This document shows positions 25,390-35,200 of a DNA stretch of 64,000 nt, piece after piece. Each line of letters opens with the position of its first letter. Within the stretch, counting starts at the first letter, position 1. The DNA is taken from positions 868,001-932,000 of the forward strand of contig NZ_JACJOT010000008.1 of NCBI RefSeq assembly GCF_014695715.1. Reading direction: 5' to 3'. The notes beneath the pieces were generated by a model, which did not search any database, was not told where the DNA came from, and saw only the letters and a program-made list of their open reading frames with translations. The translations under genes were made by a program, and so were the position numbers. This stretch comes from Microcoleus sp. FACHB-68. Lineage in GTDB: Bacteria > Cyanobacteriota > Cyanobacteriia > Cyanobacteriales > Oscillatoriaceae.

Positions 25390-28300
25390 CTAGCGCGTTG
25401 CTACCCCATCACAAAGCTGACCCTCGCTTTCACTGCCGGCATTATTCGTCAGGTAATTCCTCAGCCAACCGCAACCGCGCACAATCAGACTATCTAAATC
25501 CAGATCGCCCAGACGCCACAGAATAACAGTTTTGTCGGAGCTGGCTAAGGCAAGGGTTTGGCCGTCAGGACTGAAGTTCACACTATTAACCACATCGTCT
25601 AAGTTGAGAGTGGCAATTAAAGTCCCGTCTGTGCGCCAGAGTTTAACCATTTTGTCCGCACTTGCCGTGGCAATCGTTTCACCGTCGGGGCTAAATGCAA
25701 CACTATTAACACTGGCATCATGCGGGAGCGTTTTCAGCAATGTCCCATCTTTGCTCCAAAGCTTGACGCTATTGTCTGGACTTGCACCGGCAGAGGCAAT
25801 CATTTCACCGTTGGGGCTAAATGTCACACTATTGATACTTGCCTCATAGTTGAGCGTTTTCAATTCCTTACCGGCCTTACTCCAAAGTTTAACCATCTTG
25901 TCCGCGCTTGCCGTGGCAATCGTTTGACCATCGGGGCTAAATGTGACGCTATTGACACTCTCCTCGTGCTCAAGCGTTTGGAGTTCCTTACCGTCTTTAC
26001 TCCAAAGTTTAACCGTCTTATCTGCACTCCCAGAGGCGATCATTTCACCGTCGGGGCTGAATGTCACACTATTGACTGCATCCTCATGTTTATCTAAATT
26101 TTTGATTAAAGTGCCGTCCTTGCTCCAGAGTTTAACCGTGCTGTCTGCACTCCCAGAAGCAAAAAACTGACCGTCAGGACTGAAACTCACTGAATTCACG
26201 GCATCCTCATGTCTCTCTAAATTTTTGATTAAAGTGCCGTCAATGTTCCAGAGTTTAACCGTGTTATCCGAACTGCCGGTCGCTAGCCTCTGGCCATCGC
26301 GGCTAAAACTCACACTGTAAACCCAGTTACTATGCCCAACAAGTGCTCTAGGTAAAGGGGTGCTGTCGCGACTCCAAAGTTTGACGGTTTGGTCATCGCT
26401 AGCAGACACAATCGTTTGGCCGTCAGGGCTAAAACTCACGGCCCTGACAACATCTTGATGGCCTCTTAAGGTTTTCAAAACGGTGCCATCAATGTTCCAG
26501 AGTTTAACAGTGTTATCTGCGCTGCCAGAGGCCAGGGTTTGGCCGTCACGGCTGAAACTCACGCTGTAAACGACATCACTGTGCCCTTTGAGGGTGTTAA
26601 TCACTGTGCCGTCGCTAATACGCCAGAGTTTAATAGTGTTATCGGCACTTGCAGAAGCGAAGGTTTGACCGTTGGGGCTAAAGCTAACTCTGTAAACGCC
26701 GCCTGTATGCTCTTTATTTAAGGTTTTGAGTTCTTTACCGGCCTTGTTCCACAGTTTAACGGTGCCATCCACACTGGCGGAGGCAAGGGTTTGACTATCT
26801 GGACTAAAACTGACATCTACTACCCAATCTTTATGTCCCTTGAGTGTTCTTAGCGCTTTGCCGTCGAGATTCCAAAGATTAATCGTTTTATCGGTACTAG
26901 CAGAAGCAATAATTTGGCCATCGGGACTGAAACTAATACTGGTAAAAATTACTTTGTTATTTGTACCTTTAAACGTTTTAAGCAATTGGCCATCGTTAAG
27001 ACGCCAAAGTCTGATGGTATTGTCGGTGCCGGCAGAGGCAATTGTCTGACCATCCGGGCTAAACGTAATACTCGTAACATTCCCGTCATGGCCGGTTAAG
27101 GTTCTCAGCAATTTGCCATCGGGACGCCAGAGGTTGATAGTGCTGTCTGCACTGGCGGAGGCAATGGTTTGACCGTCAGGGCTGTAACTAACGCTCAAAA
27201 CCTTGTTTTTGTGTCCCACTAAGCGGTTGCTTTCTTGAACTCTAGAAACGGTTTGTCTGAGTCGTTGAGCAATCTGATTTTTAATTTCTGCCGATAGGGA
27301 TGATGTCTCCTTAGCAGATTGACCAATCTTGACGCTGTTTGCCAACACGCCTAGCTGATCGTTGTCAATTGAGAGGACAAGTGCTTTAGAGGCTGATTGC
27401 AATGCCTCAGTCTGGGCGTTTTCTGCCAGTTGTCTTTGGTGCAATGCCATTGCAGTCATGCCAGCCAGCAATACAAGGCCGGCCACAGCCGCTCGAAGTT
27501 GCCATTTTTGATTGCGGTTAAGTCTCTCTTCCACTTGACTTTTTTCCTCTTTTGTCTTCGCTAATTGAGCGAGGAGTTCTTTATCTCGTCGCAATTTCTC
27601 GATTTCATCTTGGTTTAGTTTATTTTGCTTTTGCAGTTCTTCAAATTCCGCCTGTCTGTCAGATTTTTGCTGCTGGCGAATGAAGGCAACCAGATAATCG
27701 TGAACGAGCTGGTAAAGTTCTGCCGGCACTTCTCTTAACCGAAATATTAACCCCGATTCAACTAAGATTTCTAAAACTAAATCTAATTTGCTGGCTTCTT
27801 CAACTGAGGCTAAATCGGCGGCTAATTCAGCGCGAGTTTTTAGGGGGCGGGTATCATTTTCATCAGTGAGGGAATACAGCACAAATCTGGCGGCGTTTTC
27901 ATTTTCTTGGCCACAATCTTCGATGGCTTCTTCTAAAAATCGCTCTACCAGTTTTTGTTTCGGGCCTTTTTGCTTGTAGTCTTCGAGGGTAGTGATGTTT
28001 TCTGCTTGCAGTTGCGAACCAACCACTTGCAATTCTATGGGGCGTACTTCCCCAGTTTCACTTGCCAAATCCCGCACTAATTCTTGGATCAGGGCCGGCT
28101 CTAAATAAAACTGCGCTCTATCGGTTAAGTTTTTAATAACTTCTGTGGCATCTTTTGGGGTAAAATTACCCAAGTAATAAAGAATATCTTTGCCGAGAAT
28201 ATCGTTATCAATTGCATCCAGTTGGGTGAGCCGGCTGCACTCTAATAAATAATGTAGGTAATCTTCTCGTAGGGCAATAATAACTTTGACGAATGGAATA

Positions 28301-30324
28301 TTCAAACAAACTCGCAAAAATTCAAAAAATTCTTGTCGTTTTGCTTGTTCTTTCCAAACAAAGAAAAATTCTTCAAATTGATCAAAAATGAGAACCGTTA
28401 ATAAATTGCGCTCACCATTTTTTTGTAATTGTTCCAGAATCGCTGCCGCTGAATTGAGTGTGGCTGGGTTAGAACTTGGAGAAAAACGACCGTTTTTCAG
28501 CGTCTTGAGTTCTTGAACTAAAGTTTTCCCCAATTCCGCAATCCAGTCGGTGTAAACTTGCTGCACCACCGGCAAGGCTTCACGAGTGCCAACGTTGGTT
28601 TGTTTTAAAGCCGGCACTAACCCTGCCATGACAATCGAACTTTTACCCACGCCAGACTGACCATGAATAACGGTCAATTTATTCTGGGCTGTGCTCATTC
28701 TGGTTAGTAAACGCTGGACATCTTTCTGCCGCACAGAAGCCGTAATATCTTCAGTAACAGTTGCAGAAACCGGCTCTAAGGCGGGATTAATCGCGTGTCG
28801 TTGCGGTTGCAGCCGGCCTGCCCCGATAAAGGCGCGGAAGCCATATTGGGCTTCTATGGCTCGCTGTTCTTGCTTAATATGAAAGGCGTCTAAATACTGG
28901 CTTTGCTGAAAGTACAGCTTTTGCAACTTTTCCAAGATTTGGAGATACAGCCAGGGATCGTACTGCGGTTGACTTTCTTGGCGGGCTGTTTCGAGTCGAG
29001 CAACGGCTTCAGAATGCTGGCCCAGCTCATCCAAGGCTTGCGCCAAAAGCAAGCGATATAAACCCCGGTGATGTGGCCCGGTTGCGGCGGCTTGGGGCGT
29101 TTGTACTGGGGCAGTCGCCTGAATAGCCAAAGCCTGCTGGGCGTATTGCTGGGCCTGTTGCCAGTTAGACTGGTGCAAGGCAACTTCTGCAAGAAACCCA
29201 TAATCTTGAGCAAGTTGAACTTGATGGGTGCCGGTTTGATGCAGTTGCAAGGATTTTTGAGCGAGCACTGCCAAGTCTTCCCAGGCTTCTAAATCTCGCA
29301 GCACTTCGCCTAGCTGGTTGATAAATTTAGCGACTAAGTCCTGATGCCCTGCGTGTTCAAAAACCTCAATGCACTGTCCCAGATGGCGACGCGCTTCTTG
29401 CCAGTAGCGCCGGCTTTCCGCCCGATGCCGATCTGCTTGCCGGCGATAACACAGCCCGATATGAAACAGTACGACTCCCAGCCACTGTCGATCAAGGGAG
29501 AACTCAGGGCTATGGTAACTAATTGATGTCGGGTGAGGGGAAAGCGGGATTTGGGCGAGTGTGGGATGGTGGTTATTGACTTGTTCCTGCCAGAAGTTCA
29601 AGCTTTGCTGATAGTGTTCTAAGGCGGCTTCTATTTGGTGATTGGCATAGTCATCACGCCCTAAAATAAATTGCAGACCGGCTTCTAAGGCGGGTTCTAA
29701 CTTAACGCCGCGCTTTTGTAACTCTGTGCGGGCTGATTTCAGTTCTGAGGAAGAAGGGGAACTGAGGATGGTGGAGTTGGGCAAAAATTGGCCGGCACCG
29801 GCATTCAAAACAGCAGAAAATACCCGTTCTGTGTTTTGCCGGATGAAATCGATCAGTTCTTCTGTGGTGAGGGCAAATTCAAAAGCCGTGGCGTAGGTTT
29901 CAAAATCGGGTGCTAAGCGAATCAGCTTTTGCAGCACTTCGTCATTCACCCACAATACCAGGGGAAAGCGAAAACTTTGGGGAAATTCATCCCGAACTAA
30001 ATTGGTTGAGGTGAGGACTTCATCGATGGCACTGACTGACTCTAAGCCGAATACCATCAAAGCTTCCGGTTGTTCTTTAGCCAGTTCTGTCTGAATGGTG
30101 GCGTAGAGCATCTTCACAGATGCCGGCAAGAACAGCTCTTGAATTTGAACAGGACATTGCTCCCGCAGCTTTTCTACGATACGCCCTCGCAGGGTTGCGT
30201 AGTTGCAGCGGGCTAAAATCAAGGAAAATTGCCCTTCTGAGAGGGTCAGCGCTCGGTTGAGCGTCCGCAGAGCGCTATTGTTTTGTGCGGCGATATCTTC
30301 GTGTTGCCGGTGCGGATCGATCAT
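25390..30324 (-). CDS. STAND NTPase with N-terminal Rossmann-like domain, TPRs, membrane helix and 14 WD40 repeats
   Basis: 1644 residues. About 1-210 form a conserved cyanobacterial N-terminal domain (FSLILARCNYATLRGRIVEK and LVLWVNDEVLQKLIRLAPDF). About 215-520 hold tetratricopeptide-like repeats. A STAND-type NTPase spans about 535-930, with Walker A GQSGVGKSS near 556 and Walker B LIFDQFEEFF near 646. A hydrophobic helix, LRAAVAGLVLLAGMTAMAL, lies near 945-965. Fourteen WD40 repeats at about 1033-1620 fit two seven-bladed propellers. The tail carries GCGWLRNYL. STAND proteins act as signal-triggered oligomeric switches; the WD40 part is the likely sensor. The effector role of the N-terminus is unknown. 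It is a paralogue of the 32257-37023 gene but lacks a coupled ATPase gene. Confidence 0.85.
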   Translation of the reverse strand: MIDPHRQHEDIAAQNNSALRTLNRALTLSEGQFSLILARCNYATLRGRIVEKLREQCPVQIQELFLPASVKMLYATIQTELAKEQPEALMVFGLESVSAIDEVLTSTNLVRDEFPQSFRFPLVLWVNDEVLQKLIRLAPDFETYATAFEFALTTEELIDFIRQNTERVFSAVLNAGAGQFLPNSTILSSPSSSELKSARTELQKRGVKLEPALEAGLQFILGRDDYANHQIEAALEHYQQSLNFWQEQVNNHHPTLAQIPLSPHPTSISYHSPEFSLDRQWLGVVLFHIGLCYRRQADRHRAESRRYWQEARRHLGQCIEVFEHAGHQDLVAKFINQLGEVLRDLEAWEDLAVLAQKSLQLHQTGTHQVQLAQDYGFLAEVALHQSNWQQAQQYAQQALAIQATAPVQTPQAAATGPHHRGLYRLLLAQALDELGQHSEAVARLETARQESQPQYDPWLYLQILEKLQKLYFQQSQYLDAFHIKQEQRAIEAQYGFRAFIGAGRLQPQRHAINPALEPVSATVTEDITASVRQKDVQRLLTRMSTAQNKLTVIHGQSGVGKSSIVMAGLVPALKQTNVGTREALPVVQQVYTDWIAELGKTLVQELKTLKNGRFSPSSNPATLNSAAAILEQLQKNGERNLLTVLIFDQFEEFFFVWKEQAKRQEFFEFLRVCLNIPFVKVIIALREDYLHYLLECSRLTQLDAIDNDILGKDILYYLGNFTPKDATEVIKNLTDRAQFYLEPALIQELVRDLASETGEVRPIELQVVGSQLQAENITTLEDYKQKGPKQKLVERFLEEAIEDCGQENENAARFVLYSLTDENDTRPLKTRAELAADLASVEEASKLDLVLEILVESGLIFRLREVPAELYQLVHDYLVAFIRQQQKSDRQAEFEELQKQNKLNQDEIEKLRRDKELLAQLAKTKEEKSQVEERLNRNQKWQLRAAVAGLVLLAGMTAMALHQRQLAENAQTEALQSASKALVLSIDNDQLGVLANSVKIGQSAKETSSLSAEIKNQIAQRLRQTVSRVQESNRLVGHKNKVLSVSYSPDGQTIASASADSTINLWRPDGKLLRTLTGHDGNVTSITFSPDGQTIASAGTDNTIRLWRLNDGQLLKTFKGTNNKVIFTSISFSPDGQIIASASTDKTINLWNLDGKALRTLKGHKDWVVDVSFSPDSQTLASASVDGTVKLWNKAGKELKTLNKEHTGGVYRVSFSPNGQTFASASADNTIKLWRISDGTVINTLKGHSDVVYSVSFSRDGQTLASGSADNTVKLWNIDGTVLKTLRGHQDVVRAVSFSPDGQTIVSASDDQTVKLWSRDSTPLPRALVGHSNWVYSVSFSRDGQRLATGSSDNTVKLWNIDGTLIKNLERHEDAVNSVSFSPDGQFFASGSADSTVKLWSKDGTLIKNLDKHEDAVNSVTFSPDGEMIASGSADKTVKLWSKDGKELQTLEHEESVNSVTFSPDGQTIATASADKMVKLWSKAGKELKTLNYEASINSVTFSPNGEMIASAGASPDNSVKLWSKDGTLLKTLPHDASVNSVAFSPDGETIATASADKMVKLWRTDGTLIATLNLDDVVNSVNFSPDGQTLALASSDKTVILWRLGDLDLDSLIVRGCGWLRNYLTNNAGSESEGQLCDGVATR

Positions 30325-31269
30325 GCCTTAAATTCCTTTGTCAAAACCGAATTAATCTGAAGTTAGCACCCCCCTTGTATGCGCTCGTTCGATCTGCGGT
30401 CAGTCATGTTTTATTATTCCCACAACAACATACTGCCTCAAGCGCGTTGAATTTCCTGTTTTACCTATCACGCTTTGTGACTGGTGTGTTCAGGCAATAA
30501 GTTCCACTTATTTTAGTGATTTGTTTAGCCTGTGCAATCTTTGCATCTGGCTCAGCTCAAGTCATTGCAGCGTTTCTTGATTGCAGCTTTTCAGCAATTA
30601 AACTCAGTGTTGCCGGTTTGCTTTGCGAACACCGAGCCAGAGCAGAGGCAAGTTCGGCTGCTCTTGCCGGCACGCCCATCAACATTTTAGCCCGGTGGCA
30701 GTCAACTCGAAATTCACCCTAAAAAGGAATCAGTTAAAGCACATCTCATTCGTCTTGCCGGCGAGGGGGTTAAAATCTGCGAATTGCTCTGTCCATCTCC
30801 TGTGAAGCGGGCGCACACGTCAGTACGCCCCTACAGTTTCTCTTAATCTCAATCAACAAATTAAATGGGTAGCCGCTAATCAGCGCACTCCCCCTGTTTC
30901 TGCCTTCGTCGGTTGTTGCTGTCTTGATTCGGATGCGAGTGAGGTTTACTCAGGACTGGTTATTTTAGAACTTAGTATAAAAAGTCTGCCGATTGTTTAA
31001 CTGCACTCGTTGGGATTAACCGGCAGCCGGTTGGCGCAATCTCAGAGAGAGCCGGCTTGGATTCTGAAATAACTTTTTAACTTTGCAGCAATCAAAAATT
31101 ACTTCAAAATTGCTAATTTTTTGCATAAACCAATCCTGGAGTTAGAACCCTCAACACATCTTAGTCTATCCAGTTTTAACCGATTGAATTTTTCCGCTTA
31201 GCTTAGGTTCGTTGCTTTTTGCTGCTTCACTCACCACCACAAACTCACTGACGAGAAACCCGTGCCGCA
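30325..31269. other. Long non-coding stretch between the two STAND genes
   Basis: About 945 bases with no convincing ORF in any frame. Near 30806-30880 is a copy of a dispersed element (GGGCGCACAC, then CGCCCCTACAG, then TCTCAATCAACAAA) that recurs at 57320-57375. The left part must include the promoter of the WD40-STAND gene starting at 30324. A decayed gene cannot be excluded. Confidence 0.4.
30806..30880. repeat. Dispersed GCGCACAC/CGCCCCTACAG element, copy 1
   Basis: The ordered blocks GGGCGCACAC, GTACGCCCCTACAG and TCTCAATCAACAAA match the stretch at about 57320-57375, which has GGGCGCACAC, GCGTCCCTACAG and TCTCAATAAACAAA. This is a short intergenic repeat family; CCCCTACA boxes also occur at 47668-47729 and 49790. 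Confidence 0.5.
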
Positions 31270-31506
31270 TCATATATCACAATTTATCCCCAATAAACGG
31301 CACTCTCTTGTTTTCCGTCCAGTTGCTACGGGTGCTGACAAAATCGGCTGAGGAAAATTGAAGCTGTCTTTACCGGCTCTTGCTATTGATTGCAAAACCG
31401 AGCTGTCCAACATTATCATCTTACTATTGCCGGCCCAGCTCCCCTCCATACCCAGCCAGGGCAGCATCGGCAGCGCTATCATCAAACTAACTATTTGCTT
31501 TCGCAT
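31270..31506 (-). CDS. Small secreted protein of unknown function
   Basis: 78 residues from ATG 31506, which has an AAGGAG ribosome-binding site 9 bases upstream. The frame is open further upstream to 31626, but without a comparable site. The N-terminus MRKQIVSLMIALPMLPWLGM followed by EGSWAGNS is a signal peptide. The mature part is about 55 residues and ends with CRLLGINCDI, two Cys separated by six residues, suggesting a disulphide. No family is recognised. It lies between the two STAND genes on the same strand, but far from both. Confidence 0.6.
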   Translation of the reverse strand: MRKQIVSLMIALPMLPWLGMEGSWAGNSKMIMLDSSVLQSIARAGKDSFNFPQPILSAPVATGRKTRECRLLGINCDI

Positions 31507-32256
31507 ATTAACGATCTCCTTCTTTGTGCGAAAAACGGATGGAGGCTGTGCCCTTGGTTTTTGATTCTTCATGGCTTTTCTCAGTCTTTTTATTAATTTA
31601 GTAGATTCGTTGGGTTGTCCAAACATTGCTTGATGCCAACAGCTACTGAATTGTCCTTTTGGATACAGCGCGACTAAAAACTGAAGCCCTAAAGTTGAAA
31701 GATGCCTTTAATATTCCCTCACTTTGTCTTTTGCTTTTTTTTTACGTGTCCCCTCGCATTACTATCTTCAACAACGACAACAAATCGGGAAAATTACCGA
31801 GAACGCTCTGGTAAAATATATCAACTTTTTCTACCTAATTCCATTGTCTCTCTTCTGGCGAAAGATAGCATGGTAACTATGACACTCGCGGCAACGGATA
31901 ATAGGCACTGTACTGAGAGAGTACAGCCGGCAACGTTCCCGCCTGCGTGTCTGCTGTCTCCAAGCCTGATCAGGATTGGAGTGCGAAGCATTTAGACGTA
32001 AGACGGCAACCGGCAGCCGGTGGTGCCTGTAAACAAAAGCACCAACCGAACATCAGGACGGTTGAGCAAGTGTTCCGCGATTACAGGACTCGCTCGCTCT
32101 GCATTCGCTTGGCGATGGGGAGTTCTGCCACCGGCAGCCTTACTTTTAAGCGGGTTGCCGGTATGAAGGTAAAAAGGTTACACAGCATTCACGGGTTTAC
32201 GTCTCATAGGTTATTTCTCACGTCAAATACGGTATCCGTTCAATGGCAAAACGCTT
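31507..32256. other. Non-coding stretch downstream of the second STAND gene
   Basis: About 750 bases. It must contain the terminator of the minus-strand STAND gene and the promoter of the small secreted protein gene. Short frames on the + strand have odd composition and no ribosome-binding sites. Nothing else was recognised. Confidence 0.3.
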
Positions 32257-35200
32257 TTAAGTCTCGTTTACCCTCTCCTCACACAAATACCGCTCACTCT
32301 CACTCACATTGGGATTGGTTTTCAGATAGTTACTGAGCCAATTGCAACCGTGCAGCAGTAACTCATCGAGATCCAAAGCTTGGGGTTGTAGGCGATCAAG
32401 ACTCCAAAGTTTCACGGTTTTATCAGCGCCGGCAGAGGCTAAAATCTGGCCGTCTGGACTAAAACTCACCTGTGAAACCGTATCCTTATGACCCCGCAAA
32501 GTTTGCAGTTCTGTCCCGTCCAAACGCCAGAGTTTAATCGTTTTGTCTGCGCCGGCAGAGGCTAAAATCTGACCGTCTGGACTAAAAATCACACTCAGAA
32601 CTAAATCTCGATGTCCGTCCAAGGTTTGCAAGAGCGTTCCATCCAAATGCCAAAGCTTAACAGTTTTGTCCCAACTGGCAGAGGCCAAAATCTGGCCATC
32701 CGGGCTAAAACTCACATCCCAGACGCGATCGCTATGACCCTGCAATGTTGTCAAAACCGGCTCTAAAGCGTCCCAGCGTTCCATGTCCCACAGCTTAACC
32801 GTAGAATCCCAACTAGCAGAAGCTAATGTCTTGCCATCCGGTGAAAAACACACACTCCAAACATTGTCTGTGTGACCTCTCAGGGTAGTCAGCAGTGTGC
32901 CGTCAAGACGCCACAGTTTCACGGTTCTATCAGCACTCGCAGACGCCAAAATCTCACCATCCGGCGAGAAACATACGCCACCGACCCAATCGTGATGGCC
33001 GGTAAGCGTTGCTAAGAGTGTGCCATCGAGACGCCACAACTTCACGGTTCTATCCGCACTCGCAGAGGCCAAAATCTGCCCATCCGGCGAGAAACAGACG
33101 CGCTTCACCCAATCGTGATGACCGGCAAGCGTTGCTAAGAGTGTGCCATCAAGACGCCAGAGGTTAATCATTTTATCAAAGCCGGCAGTTGCGAGTGTCC
33201 TGCCATCTGGAGAGAAACCCACACTCATCACCCGATCTGGATGAGTAATATTTCGCCGGCAAGCCAGATCAAGCTGCCACAGCCGAATCGTGGTATCTGC
33301 GCCGCCAGAAGCCAGGATCGTCCCATCTGGCGAAAACCGCACGCTATTAACTTTGTCGGTGTGACCCTTAAAAGTGGCGATAGCGGTTCCGTCTAGCTGC
33401 CAAAGTTTCACCGTTTTATCCCAACTGCCGGTGGCTAGTGTCTCCCCATCTGGAGAGAAACCCACGCAGGAAACCCAATCACTATGGCCGGCAATGGTAG
33501 CCAGCAATGTCCCATCCCTTCGCCAAAGTTTCACTGTTTTATCGGCACTCGCGGAAGCCAGCAATTGCCCATCAGGACTGAAACTCACCTTCCAAACTCG
33601 GTCGCCATGACCGCTGAGGGTAGTTAATAATGTGCCGTCAAGTTGCCACAATTTCACGGTACTATCTGTGCCGGCGGAAGCAATTATCTGGCCATCTGGG
33701 CTAAAACTCAGGCCACTCACCCAACCTTGATGTCCCGTGAGGGTGGTTAGCAACGTTCCATCCTGCTGCCAAAGTTTCACTGCCATGTCCTCACTGGCCG
33801 AGGCAATCGTTTGGCCATCCGGGCTGAAACACACGCTAAAGATCCGCTCACTGTGACCCCGAAAAGTGGTAATCACAGTGCCATCTAGCTGCCAAAGTTT
33901 TACCGTTTTGTCCCAACTGGCAGACGCAATAATTTGACCATCCGGACTGAAACTAACACTATTCACCCAGTCGCTATGGCCTTGAAAACTTAGGATCTGG
34001 CTGCCGTCAAGTTGCCACAGTTTCACCGTTCCATCCCCACTGCCAGAGGCTAGCAGCCGGCCATCAGGGCTGAAACTGAGCTGAGTTACCCAATTTTGAT
34101 GTCCCTGCAAGCGATTGCGTTCTCGCGCTTCTGAGATAGCTTGCCGTAATCTCTCAACTGTTCGCTGTTTAACGTCTGGGGAGGCGTGTGTCTGTTGCAA
34201 TTGTCTGCCGGCTTTGACGCTGGCAACTAATGCTGCGAGTTGATCATGGGAGAGCAGCAACACTTGAGATAATGAAGAAAGTGCTTCAATTTCTGCTATT
34301 TCTGCCCGATTTCGCTCTTGTTGTTCTTGATAAAGTGCCTGTCTGAGCTGTTCTTTTGTTAGCCGCAGTTCTATTTGCAGTTGAGGTTCTTGGCGCTGGC
34401 GAATTAAGCTAACCAGATAATCGTGAACCAGTTGATAGAAATCAACTGAGACTTCTTTTAATAAGGAAACGATTCCAGATTGAACTAAAATTTCTAGGAC
34501 TAAATCTAATTTGTCTGGTTCTGCTGCTAAATCATCGGCTAATTGAGCGCGAGTTTTGAGGGGCCGGATGTCGTTTTCATCGGTGAGAAAATACAACACC
34601 ATTCGGGCAATACTTTCGTTTTCTGGGCCGCAGTCTTTGACGGCTTCTTCTAAAAACTCGGCAACTAATTTGGCTTTCGGCCCTTTTTGTAGGTACTGCG
34701 TCAGTGTTGTGATATTTTGCGCTTGTAGTTGGGCACCAATCACCTGTAACTCAATGGGGCGAACCTCGCCACTTTCTCCAGCCAGATCCTGCACAATTTG
34801 CTCAATTAAGGCCGGCTCTAAATAAAATCGGGAGCGTTGCGTCAAACTTTGGATAACGGCTTTCGCATCTGCCGGCGTAAAATTTCCTAAATAATAAAGA
34901 ATCTCTTTACTGAGAATATCGTTATCGATGGCATCCAGCCTGGTCTGGCGAGTAAACTCTAATAAATAATGTAGATAATCCTGACGCATGGACAGCACGA
35001 CTTTTACAAACGGAATATTTAGGCACTCGTTTAAAAATGCGTAAAACTGCTGTTTTTCCGATTGAGATTTATTTGTAAAGAAAAATTCTTCAAATTGGTC
35101 AAAAATTAATACAGTTAACAAATTGCGCTCGGCATCTTGTCGCAATAATTCCAAAATTGCCAAGGGAGAATCAAGCGGCTCGTTAAATTGAATACCTTTA

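Noticed and set aside
25532-26170. Frames opposite the WD40 repeats of the first STAND gene
   Set aside because: Antisense shadows of a repeated coding sequence.
31702-32336. Two + strand frames before the end of the second STAND gene
   Set aside because: Odd composition, no ribosome-binding site, and one overlaps the STAND coding sequence.
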